DNA of 6,585 nt from Anaerolineaceae bacterium UBA6133 (lineage in GTDB: Bacteria > Chloroflexota > Anaerolineae > Anaerolineales > Anaerolineaceae), in NCBI GenBank assembly GCA_002435825.1, contig DIVL01000012.1:1-6585 (forward strand), in the 5' to 3' direction. The notes below the pieces were generated by a model, which saw nothing but the letters and a program-made list of their open reading frames with translations, searched no databases and was not told the DNA's origin. Each line of letters starts with the position of its first letter. Position 1 is the first letter of the stretch. The position numbers were made by a program, and so were the translations under genes. Below, one piece after another: positions 1-6,585 of the stretch.

Positions 1-28
1 ACATTAATATTGAGGCAATGCGCATCAG

Positions 29-57
29 TGATTCTATCCGGTGTTATCAGGTATAAT
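29..57 (+). promoter_or_regulatory. Probable sigma-70-type promoter of alaS(-mutS)
   Basis: A perfect -10 hexamer TATAAT lies at 52-57. The hexamer 17 bp upstream, TGATTC at 29-34, is a poor match to TTGACA, and there is no TGn extension, so the assignment rests on the -10 box and its position. Transcription would begin near 64 and leave a leader of roughly 28 nt. That is too short for a T-box or other riboswitch, and none is visible. The promoter would drive alaS and, by readthrough across a 3-nt gap, mutS. Confidence 0.5.
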
Positions 58-80
58 TTTTTAGTTAATCACAACATTTT

Positions 81-84
81 GGAG
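81..84 (+). promoter_or_regulatory. Ribosome binding site of alaS
   Basis: GGAG sits 7 nt upstream of the ATG at 92, which is normal Shine-Dalgarno spacing. It supports that ATG as the start. It is the only well-placed Shine-Dalgarno sequence among the three genes in the window. Confidence 0.75.
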
Positions 85-91
85 TAATCTT

Positions 92-2824
92 ATGGTTCTA
101 ACCGGCAACCAGGTTCGTCAATCTTTCCTCGACTTTTTCGCTGAACGCGGACACACAGTCGTGCCCAGCGCCTCGCTCGTGCCTGGCGGCGACAGCACCC
201 TGCTCTTTACCAACGCCGGTATGGTGCAGTTTAAAGACGTATTTCTGGGCAGCGAAACCCGCCCCTATACCCGCGCGGTTGACTCCCAAAAATGCCTGCG
301 CGTTTCGGGCAAGCACAACGATCTTGATACCGTAGGACGCGACAACACCCACCACACCTTTTTTGAGATGCTGGGCAACTGGTCCTTTGGGGATTATTAC
401 AAGCAGGAAGCCATCAGCTGGAGTTGGGAACTGCTCACCAAAGTTTGGGGGCTCGATCCCAATCGACTATACGCAACCTACTTCGTAGATGATCAGGGCG
501 ACTTGCCCGCGGATGAGGAAGCCCGCGACGTCTGGCTGGCGCAGCCCGGCTTTGTTGCCTCTCACCTGGGAAGCGGCGGGCGCAAAGACAACTTCTGGGA
601 AATGGCTGACACCGGTCCCTCCGGTCCCTGCACCGAGATTCACTACGATTTCGGGCCAGAGTTCTGCAATTTGATGGATGTGCCAGGGCATGTGTGTGAA
701 GTCAATGGAGACTGCGCGCGCATCGTCGAGATCTGGAACAACGTCTTCATCCAATACAACCGTACCTCCCCCACCGACTTCCTGCCCCTGCCAAAACGCC
801 ACGTGGACACCGGCATGGGCTTTGAACGCATTGTCTCGATCATTCAGGGCGTGCGCGGAAACTACGAAACTGATCTGCTCAAGCCTCTGCTGGATGAAAC
901 CCAGCGGCTTTCCGGGCAGACCGACACAGAACGCTCGGCCAATCTGACGCCCTACCGCGTGATCGCCGACCACGTTCGCGCAGCCGCTTTCCTGATTGCC
1001 GATGGCGTCATCCCCGGTAATGTCGGACGCAACTACGTTTGCCGCATGATCATCCGGCGTGCCGCCCGTTTCGCCCGCAAACTCAACCTCACCGAGCCTT
1101 TCATGGCGCAGGTGGCAAGGCATGTGATCGAAGACTACCAGGCTGCCTACCCCGAGTTAACAGCAAATGCTGAGCTTATCTACGACACGCTCACTTCAGA
1201 GGAAAAACGTTTCGCCGAAACACTCGATGCTGGCTTTGCTGAACTGCAAAGCCTGGTGGTGCGTCTGAAAGCTAATGGTGAAAGTCAGCTTGACGGTAAA
1301 ACCGCCTTCAACCTCTACTCCACCCTCGGCTTCCCGCTCGAGATCACCCGCGACATCCTGGGGGAGGATGGGCTGACAGTTGACGAGAAAGGCTTTTTCG
1401 AAGCTATGGAAGCACACCGGCTTGCTTCCGGCAAGGGGCAGGCTTTTGGCAAGATGAATGACGATAACACTGAGTTTTATGCTGCGATTCTGAGCGACCT
1501 GCTAGCCCAGGGCAAGCTGCCTGCGGAAGGCGTCCGGTATGACCCCTATTCTTCGTTCACCACCACCTCCAGACTGATCGCCATCCTGCGGGATGGAGAG
1601 CTGGTTCAATCTGCCCAGGTTGGGGATGAGGTTGAGCTGATCCTCACTAACAGCCCCCTCTATATTGAATCCGGCGGGCAGGTTGGGGATACTGGTGTGG
1701 TGATATCCGCTGAAAAACCTGAATGGAGAGTTGAAATTTCCTCAACCCGCAAACCAGTCTCTGGTCTGATCGTCCAAACAGGAATTGTCAGGCAGGGTTC
1801 TCCCATTGTTGATAGCCCTGCTTTAGTCAGCGTGGATGCTGCTCCGCGCCAGGCCACCATGCGCAACCACACCGGCACGCACCTGCTGCATGCCGCCCTG
1901 CGCCAGGTTCTGGGCGACAAGGTGCACCAGTCCGGTTCAGCGGTGGACCCCGAACGTATGCGCTTCGACTTCAACTTCCCCCGCGCGCTCAATAGCAAAG
2001 AGTTGCTCCAGATCGAAGCCTTGGTCAACCATTACATTGCTGAGGAATACCCGGTCAACAAGCGCGTAAAAACTCTCGATGAAGCCAAAGCGGACGGCGC
2101 GATCGCGCTCTTTGGCGAGAAATACGGCAGTGAGGTACACACGATCGAAATCGCCGACCAGCGCGGACGCGTTTCTTACGAACTTTGCGGCGGCACACAT
2201 TTGGACAATACCGCCGAAATCGGCTCTTTCTACATCACCAGCGAGTCAAGCGTGGCTGCGGGCATTCGCCGCATCGAAGCCGTCACCGGTGAGAAGGCTT
2301 ACGCCTGGGCACGAGAACGCTTGAACCTGCTCAATGAGGCAGCAGCATTCCTTGAAACCAGCCCCTTTGAGCTGCTCTCAAAAACAGAATTGCTCGAGAG
2401 CAAACTCAAGGAGCTCGACAAAGAAATTGACCTTTTGCGCGCGCAGGTAGCCCAGGCAGAATTCAGCAAAAAACTGCAGCATATCCAGCAGGTTGCGGGC
2501 GTGCCCATGCTCAGCGCTATTATCCCCAACGTGGACGCGGATGCCCTGCGCAGTCTGACGGATCAGTTCCGCCAGCAATACCCCTCCGGGGTCGTCGTTT
2601 TGGGCACGGTCAGCCACGACAAACCCATGCTAATTGCGGCAGTCACTCCCGACCTGATCGCTCGCGGCATCAAAGCCGGCGACCTGATCAAACGTGTTGC
2701 CGCTGTGGTTGGCGGTGGCGGTGGCGGTCGACCCGACATGGCTCAAGCCGGCGGCAAAGACCCCGACAAACTTTCAGAAGCGCTCGACCAGGTTTCTGTC
2801 TATATTCGTGAGAATCTGAAATAA
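92..2824 (+). CDS. alaS: Alanyl-tRNA synthetase (AlaRS), full length
   Basis: Cytoplasmic class IIc synthetase that joins alanine to tRNA-Ala using ATP and hydrolyses Ser- or Gly-tRNA-Ala in a separate editing site. The 910-residue protein is slightly longer than E. coli AlaRS (about 876) and has every expected part. The N-terminal catalytic core shows motif 1 at about 21-44, motif 2 with R70 and the following GKHNDL and HHTFFEMLGN blocks, and motif 3 GMGFER at 241-246. A helical tRNA-recognition region follows to about 470. The editing domain begins near SPLYIESGGQVGD (521-533) and carries the zinc ligands H593 and H597 (HTGTH) and C699 and H703 (CGGTH). Residues 761-791 form a heptad-rich helix, and the C-terminal C-Ala domain contains a six-glycine run at 874-879 followed by RPDMAQAGG. 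The start fits the family N terminus (TGNQVRQSFLDFF) and has a GGAG 7 nt upstream. It ends in TAA, 3 nt before mutS. No truncation or missing catalytic residue is seen. Confidence 0.98.
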   Translation: MVLTGNQVRQSFLDFFAERGHTVVPSASLVPGGDSTLLFTNAGMVQFKDVFLGSETRPYTRAVDSQKCLRVSGKHNDLDTVGRDNTHHTFFEMLGNWSFGDYYKQEAISWSWELLTKVWGLDPNRLYATYFVDDQGDLPADEEARDVWLAQPGFVASHLGSGGRKDNFWEMADTGPSGPCTEIHYDFGPEFCNLMDVPGHVCEVNGDCARIVEIWNNVFIQYNRTSPTDFLPLPKRHVDTGMGFERIVSIIQGVRGNYETDLLKPLLDETQRLSGQTDTERSANLTPYRVIADHVRAAAFLIADGVIPGNVGRNYVCRMIIRRAARFARKLNLTEPFMAQVARHVIEDYQAAYPELTANAELIYDTLTSEEKRFAETLDAGFAELQSLVVRLKANGESQLDGKTAFNLYSTLGFPLEITRDILGEDGLTVDEKGFFEAMEAHRLASGKGQAFGKMNDDNTEFYAAILSDLLAQGKLPAEGVRYDPYSSFTTTSRLIAILRDGELVQSAQVGDEVELILTNSPLYIESGGQVGDTGVVISAEKPEWRVEISSTRKPVSGLIVQTGIVRQGSPIVDSPALVSVDAAPRQATMRNHTGTHLLHAALRQVLGDKVHQSGSAVDPERMRFDFNFPRALNSKELLQIEALVNHYIAEEYPVNKRVKTLDEAKADGAIALFGEKYGSEVHTIEIADQRGRVSYELCGGTHLDNTAEIGSFYITSESSVAAGIRRIEAVTGEKAYAWARERLNLLNEAAAFLETSPFELLSKTELLESKLKELDKEIDLLRAQVAQAEFSKKLQHIQQVAGVPMLSAIIPNVDADALRSLTDQFRQQYPSGVVVLGTVSHDKPMLIAAVTPDLIARGIKAGDLIKRVAAVVGGGGGGRPDMAQAGGKDPDKLSEALDQVSVYIRENLK

Positions 2825-2827
2825 GCC

Positions 2828-5398
2828 ATGCCCCAGGATATCACCCCCCTTCGTCAGCAATACCTGGAAATTAAGAGACAGTATCCAGATACGATCGTCT
2901 TTTTCCGGTTGGGTGATTTTTATGAAACTTTTGACGATGACGCCAAAATAACCGCCGATGCGCTGGATATCGTCCTGACTTCTCGCCCGGTGGCAAAAGG
3001 CGTGCGTGTGCCCATGGCGGGTATTCCCTTTCACGCGGTGGACAACTACATCGGGAGACTGATCGAGAAGGGTCATCACGTCGCGATCTGTGAACAGGTT
3101 GGCGACCAGCCCGATAAGGGTCTCTTTTCTCGTGAAGTCGTGCGCGTGGTCACCCCCGGCACGGTAGTGGAACCCAACCTGCTCCCGTCCGGACGCAACA
3201 ACTACCTCGCCTGCGTTTTCACCCAGCAAAAAGGCGCTGGTTTGGCTTATGTGGACGTGTCCACAGGCGAATTTGCTGCCACCGAGCTGACCGACCAGGA
3301 CGTCTTCGTCCAGCTTCGGGCAGAGCTCAAACGTCTCTCCCCTGCTGAAATACTTATTTCGGACGCGGTCAGCCTGCCCGAAAACATTGACGGCAACCTG
3401 ACGGTCATCCCCAACTGGTATTTTGAGCCAGGTCGATCCGAGGAACTGATCAAGACGCGCTTCCAGGTCAGCAGCCTTGAAGGGCTGGGGCTCAAATCCC
3501 TGCCACTGGCGGTGCGGTCAGTCGGCGCGCTGCTCAAATATCTCCAGGAAACCCAAAAAGCCCTGGCGGAAGTTCAGTTCAGCTTCAGCACTTACAGTCT
3601 GAACGATTTCATGGTTTTGGATGCCGAAACCCGCCGCAACCTGGAGCTTACTGAGACTCTGCGCGACAGCAAGCCCGAAGGGTCGCTGTTGGGCACGCTC
3701 GACCGAACCAAAACATCGATGGGCAAGCGCATGCTGCGAGGCTGGGTCAACAAACCGCTGCTTGATCTCGACCAGATCAATGCCCGGCTGGATGCCGTTG
3801 AATTCTTCTATAAAAATGGCGTCCTGCGGCAGAATTTGGAGCTCCTGCTTGCGGAACTCCACGACATCGAACGGATTGTCAGTCGGCTCAATAACGGTAG
3901 CGCCCGCCCTGGAGACCTGTTGGCACTGCGCGAAGACCTGCGCGCCATTCCCCGGCTGCAAGCGCTGCTGCCTGCCGACGAACCCGCCCTCAAGTCCTTG
4001 GTGACTGCCATCGGAAATTTCGAATCCCAATTGGAACTGCTCGAGCAAGCCATCACAGAAGACCCGCCAGCCACAACCGCCAATATTGGCATCATCCAGC
4101 CTGGTTTTTCAGCCGAGCTTGATGCCATCCTTGCCAGCTCAAAACATGCGCGTGATTGGATCAGCGGGCTCGAGAGCAGTGAACGCCAACGCACGGGTAT
4201 CAAGACCCTCAAAGTTGGTTTCAACAAGGTCTTTGGATACTACATTGAGATCTCGCGCGGTATGGCAGACCAGGCACCCGAAAACTACATCCGCAAACAA
4301 ACCCTGGTCAACAACGAGCGCTTTATCACGCCCGAGCTGAAGGAGTATGAATCGCTGGTTTTGAACGCCGAGGCACAAATTCACGAAGTGGAGCTGCGCG
4401 TCTACAAACAAGTCTGCGGGCAACTCGCTTCCTCCGCGAGTGAAATGCTCAAAGCCGCCCGCGCCATTGCCAGTCTGGACTGCCTGCTTTCATTTGGCAG
4501 CGTTGCTGCACTCAATAAATACACCCGACCCCAACTCAATGCGGAAAAGGGTCTGAAAATCCTCGCCGGACGTCATCCGGTCGTCGAGCGCATGCGCAGC
4601 GAAACTCGCTATATCCCCAACGACGTGGTCTTCGAAGATGGCGAGATCATACGCCTTATTACCGGTCCAAATATGAGCGGCAAGTCGACCTACCTGCGCC
4701 AGGTGGTTTTGATCGTGCTGATGGCGCAAATCGGCAGTTTTGTGCCTGCGGACGAGGCGGAAATTGGTCTGGTTGACCGTGTTTTCACTCGGATTGGGGC
4801 GCAGGATGCCATCCACCAGGGGCAATCGACCTTCATGGTGGAAATGCTCGAGACCGCCAACATTCTCAACAATGCCTCCCCACGCAGCCTCTTGATCCTG
4901 GACGAGATTGGTCGCGGAACCAGCACTTACGATGGGCTCTCGATCGCCTGGGCGATTGTGGAGCACCTCCACACCCATCCAAAACTCAAACCCCTGACGC
5001 TTTTCGCCACGCACTACCACGAGCTGACCGAACTGGCAGAGCTCTACCCGGGCGTGCGCAACTACAATGTGGCAGTTGCTGAGGCGGATGGCACGGTCGT
5101 CTTCCTGCACAAAATCGTGCCTGGCGCGTCTGACCGTTCGTACGGCATCCATGTGGCGCAAATGGCTGGGCTGCCTTCCTCGGTAATTACCCGCGCCAAC
5201 GAGATCCTCAAGCAGCTTGAGCAGTCCTCCGGCACCACTCTGCCGGCTTCCTCTGCCACGCAAGACCAGCTGCGTCTCTTCCCGGAGAACAATCCAATGA
5301 TCGAGGCTTACAAAAAGCTTGACCTCGAAACGGTTTCACCCATCCAGGCGCTAAACCTGCTCTACGAGTGGAAAAGAAAGTATTTTTCCAAAGATTAG
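2828..5398 (+). CDS. mutS: DNA mismatch repair protein MutS (MutS1 type)
   Basis: Recognises mispaired or looped bases after replication and, as an ATP-driven sliding clamp on DNA, recruits MutL. The 856 residues match the usual bacterial MutS1 length (about 853 in E. coli). The mismatch-reading Phe-x-Glu motif is F31-Y32-E33 within GDFYE, so this is not MutS2, which lacks it. Connector, lever and clamp domains occupy roughly 120-560. The ATPase domain has Walker A GPNMSGKST (613-621, K619), the STFMVEM segment (667-673), Walker B LLILDE (D692, E693) followed by GRGTSTYDG, and the FATHYHEL block with H729 and H731. QLRLF at 814-818 fits the beta sliding-clamp binding motif, and the last 30 residues resemble the conserved MutS tail. 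ATG 2828 is 3 nt after the alaS stop. The best upstream purine stretch (GTGAGA, 2809-2814) ends 13 nt away, so translation probably depends on coupling to alaS. No mutL lies in the window. Confidence 0.98.
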   Translation: MPQDITPLRQQYLEIKRQYPDTIVFFRLGDFYETFDDDAKITADALDIVLTSRPVAKGVRVPMAGIPFHAVDNYIGRLIEKGHHVAICEQVGDQPDKGLFSREVVRVVTPGTVVEPNLLPSGRNNYLACVFTQQKGAGLAYVDVSTGEFAATELTDQDVFVQLRAELKRLSPAEILISDAVSLPENIDGNLTVIPNWYFEPGRSEELIKTRFQVSSLEGLGLKSLPLAVRSVGALLKYLQETQKALAEVQFSFSTYSLNDFMVLDAETRRNLELTETLRDSKPEGSLLGTLDRTKTSMGKRMLRGWVNKPLLDLDQINARLDAVEFFYKNGVLRQNLELLLAELHDIERIVSRLNNGSARPGDLLALREDLRAIPRLQALLPADEPALKSLVTAIGNFESQLELLEQAITEDPPATTANIGIIQPGFSAELDAILASSKHARDWISGLESSERQRTGIKTLKVGFNKVFGYYIEISRGMADQAPENYIRKQTLVNNERFITPELKEYESLVLNAEAQIHEVELRVYKQVCGQLASSASEMLKAARAIASLDCLLSFGSVAALNKYTRPQLNAEKGLKILAGRHPVVERMRSETRYIPNDVVFEDGEIIRLITGPNMSGKSTYLRQVVLIVLMAQIGSFVPADEAEIGLVDRVFTRIGAQDAIHQGQSTFMVEMLETANILNNASPRSLLILDEIGRGTSTYDGLSIAWAIVEHLHTHPKLKPLTLFATHYHELTELAELYPGVRNYNVAVAEADGTVVFLHKIVPGASDRSYGIHVAQMAGLPSSVITRANEILKQLEQSSGTTLPASSATQDQLRLFPENNPMIEAYKKLDLETVSPIQALNLLYEWKRKYFSKD

Positions 5399-5421
5399 AA
5401 TGTCATAAGTAGAATTAGTAG

Positions 5422-5559
5422 GGTGGGTTGACGTCAGCCAATTCCAATCTACAACCATCTACATATAGTCAACCCACCAACACAAAAAAATTACATTCTG
5501 CCGGTGGGTTGGCTTTTAAATGCTTTCCTAATTCCCATGCTACTGAACGCCAACCAACC
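5422..5559. repeat. Paired inverted-repeat cluster, four related 11-bp arms
   Basis: Arm A is GGTGGGTTGAC (5422-5432), arm B GTCAACCCACC (5468-5478), arm C GGTGGGTTGGC (5503-5513) and arm D GCCAACCAACC (5549-5559). A and B are perfect reverse complements. C and D match at 10 of 11 positions, and A and C match at 10 of 11. Both A-B and C-D enclose exactly 35 nt, and the units start 81 bp apart, so the region reads as two 57-bp inverted-repeat units with a 24-bp spacer. The loops share only a loose, displaced similarity (AATTCCAATCTAC at 5440-5452 versus AATTCCCATGCTAC at 5530-5543). The cluster nearly fills the gap between the convergent mutS and fmt genes. From memory, the GTAGGGTGGGTTG at the left edge resembles REP-like intergenic palindromes of several bacterial phyla. 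That resemblance is unverified. No transposase is present. Confidence 0.7.
5468..5517 (+). terminator. Possible Rho-independent terminator after mutS
   Basis: In the + strand RNA, GTCAACCCACC (5468-5478) can pair along all 11 positions with GGTGGGTTGGC (5503-5513), allowing one G-U wobble (T5469 with G5512). The loop is 24 nt and the stem is followed at once by TTTT (5514-5517). Position and polarity suit termination of the alaS-mutS transcript, about 70 nt past the mutS stop. The loop is long, the U tract is short, and the same arms can form other hairpins, so this is a moderate candidate only. On the - strand, the C-D hairpin is followed by T7 (complement of 5484-5490), but only after 12 nt, so an equivalent terminator for fmt is weaker. 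Confidence 0.4.
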
Positions 5560-5580
5560 CAATGGTTGCTCCATGAGTGC

Positions 5581-6501
5581 TCATTCACCCTCCAGCCATC
5601 CCGGCTGACCATTGAGAAAAGCCTGCCCTGTCATGGGCTTTTTGCCTTCCGGCTGCAGGCTGTCAAAAACCAAAAAACTTTCACTTGTGCCGATTGCCGG
5701 CAGTCCGTTGACCACGAACCGCTCGCCCACTTCGCTGGCGAAGCTGTCGTGCACATGCGCCTCCAGCACCTTGACGCGTTTCCCGTCCAGCACAAAAAAC
5801 GTTCCAGGCCAGGGATGAAAAGCGCGCACATTGCGGTCCAGTTCAAGGGCGGGCTTCGAAAAGTCGAGTTCGCCCTCACCCTTTTTCAGCATCGGAGCGT
5901 AAGTCTGTGCGCTTCCATCCTGCGGCAAAGGCGCCAGCATGCCGCTCAGATAAGATGGAAGAACTTCAATCAATGCTTGCGCCCCTAGAAAAGCCAATTG
6001 ATGCGAAAGTTCTTCCGCGTTCGTGCGTGGACGGATGGGCACTCTGCGCTGCGTCAGGATCGGACCCGTATCGAGCCCCTCATTCATCAGCATGATGGTC
6101 ACACCGGTTTCGCTATCGCCAGCCGCAATTGCCGCCTGGATCGGGGAAGCACCGCGCCACCTTGGCAGCAGCGAAGCATGCACATTCACACAACCTTTCG
6201 TTGGCATCTCGAGCACCATCTTTGGCAGGATCTGCCCAAAAGCCGCAACCACGATCAGATCCGGCTTAAACTCGGCCAGCTCAGTCACTGCCCCAAGTTT
6301 CCTGAGAGAAACCGGCTGCAAAACGGGTAAGCCAAGCTCCAGCGCCCGCTGCTTGACCGCGCAAGGCGTCAGCTTTCGCCCCCTGCCCGCTGGACGATCG
6401 GGCTGGGTGACCACTGCCACGAGCCCAAACTTTTCGTGCATGGCTTCCAGGCTCGGAATTGCAAAATCAGGCGATCCCATAAAGACAATTCGTTCATTCA
6501 T
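5581..6501 (-). CDS. fmt: Methionyl-tRNA formyltransferase
   Basis: Transfers a formyl group from 10-formyl-tetrahydrofolate to Met-tRNA-fMet in the cytoplasm, marking the tRNA for translation initiation. The 306 residues match the family (315 in E. coli). The N-terminal Rossmann-type domain opens with IVFMGSPDFAIPSL. The tRNA-contacting loop DRPAGRGRKL is at 35-44, with R40 apparently equivalent to the key arginine of the E. coli loop. The catalytic triad is N106, H108 (NVHASLLP) and D144 (GLDTGPIL), and the folate-site region SPIQAAIAAGD follows the first block. The C-terminal beta-barrel domain (about 205-306) includes YAPMLKK and AFHPWPGTFF. The ATG start agrees with family alignments and no upstream in-frame start is plausible. 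Its only good Shine-Dalgarno match, GGAGG (complement of 6522-6526), lies 20 nt away, which is too far. The gene converges on mutS. Its usual partner def (peptide deformylase) is not in the window. Confidence 0.97.
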   Translation of the reverse strand: MNERIVFMGSPDFAIPSLEAMHEKFGLVAVVTQPDRPAGRGRKLTPCAVKQRALELGLPVLQPVSLRKLGAVTELAEFKPDLIVVAAFGQILPKMVLEMPTKGCVNVHASLLPRWRGASPIQAAIAAGDSETGVTIMLMNEGLDTGPILTQRRVPIRPRTNAEELSHQLAFLGAQALIEVLPSYLSGMLAPLPQDGSAQTYAPMLKKGEGELDFSKPALELDRNVRAFHPWPGTFFVLDGKRVKVLEAHVHDSFASEVGERFVVNGLPAIGTSESFLVFDSLQPEGKKPMTGQAFLNGQPGWLEGE

Positions 6502-6508
6502 GGCAGCG

Positions 6509-6517
6509 ATTCTAACA
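6509..6517 (-). promoter_or_regulatory. Possible extended -10 box giving a leaderless fmt mRNA
   Basis: On the - strand, TGTTAGAAT (complement of 6509-6517) matches the extended -10 pattern TGnTATAAT at all but one base. It ends 7 nt before the fmt ATG, so transcription would start at or within a base or two of the start codon. No -35 box is properly spaced: ATGACA (complement of 6528-6533) is only 13 bp upstream. An alternative -10, TACAAT (complement of 6561-6566), would give a leader of about 50 nt that contains the distant GGAGG, but its -35 region would fall at or beyond the window edge. Confidence 0.3.
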
Positions 6518-6585
6518 CAGGCCTCCGTGTCATTTGCGCTTTTATTCCCAAAGATTTAACATTGTATCTGTTTCAAATGTCCGTG

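Noticed and set aside
1..91. Possible T-box or amino-acid-responsive leader before alaS
   Set aside because: The likely leader is only about 28 nt after the -10 box, with no specifier stem or terminator hairpin. It is far too short for a T-box.
467..1123. A 218-codon - strand open frame inside alaS
   Set aside because: It is antisense to the AlaRS catalytic and tRNA-binding regions, which are fully conserved on the + strand, and nothing supports a second gene.
2711..2728. Threefold GGCGGT tandem repeat in alaS, considered as a slippage or phase-variation tract
   Set aside because: The hexamer unit keeps the frame, and the encoded glycine run is a normal feature of the AlaRS C-Ala domain.
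4490..5263. A 257-codon - strand open frame inside mutS
   Set aside because: It lies opposite the conserved MutS ATPase domain. Long antisense frames are expected from GC-biased codon use, and the translated product resembles no protein I know.
5399..5580. Possible small gene, tRNA or CRISPR repeats in the mutS-fmt gap
   Set aside because: No tRNA-like cloverleaf or supported open frame is seen. The repeated arms alternate in orientation and number only four, unlike the same-orientation repeats of a CRISPR array.
5428..5988. A 186-codon + strand open frame beginning at a TTG inside the repeat cluster and running antisense through the 3' half of fmt
   Set aside because: Most of it is the complement of strongly conserved fmt coding sequence. 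It has no recognisable domain and no ribosome binding site, and its start lies inside arm A.
6023..6559. A 178-codon + strand open frame antisense to the fmt N-terminal half and its upstream region
   Set aside because: It mirrors the conserved fmt formyltransferase domain and has no recognisable product or ribosome binding site.

Overview
This is an ordinary housekeeping segment of a free-living bacterial chromosome. It carries three complete, intact genes: alaS (alanyl-tRNA synthetase) and mutS (mismatch-repair ATPase) in tandem on the + strand, and fmt (methionyl-tRNA formyltransferase) converging on them from the - strand. The genes are moderately GC-rich, with AT-rich intergenic stretches. 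From memory, the AlaRS and MutS sequences look most like those of Chloroflexota, perhaps Anaerolineae-like. That placement is an impression, not something the sequence proves. fmt points to a bacterium (or organelle), because formylated initiator tRNA is used there.

Layout. Positions 1-91 hold the alaS leader, with a perfect TATAAT box and a GGAG ribosome binding site. alaS (92-2824) is followed after only 3 nt by mutS (2828-5398), which has no convincing Shine-Dalgarno sequence of its own. The two are therefore probably cotranscribed and translationally coupled. Positions 5399-5580 form the gap between the convergent mutS and fmt genes. It is filled by four related 11-bp arms (GGTGGGTTGAC and its relatives) arranged as two inverted repeats with identical 35-nt loops, starting 81 bp apart. 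The two inner arms can also pair with each other in front of TTTT, as a possible mutS terminator. fmt (6501-5581, -) ends at the edge of this repeat region. The 84 nt upstream of fmt have a GGAGG that lies too far from the start codon, and an extended -10-like box placed so that the fmt mRNA could be leaderless.

How the genes relate. alaS and fmt both serve translation: one charges tRNA-Ala and edits mischarged tRNA, the other formylates initiator Met-tRNA. mutS protects DNA replication fidelity and has a recognisable sliding-clamp binding motif near its C terminus. I see no mobile-element gene, CRISPR array, RNA gene or new multigene system. The only structure not explained by the genes is the intergenic repeat cluster, with the fmt start region second.
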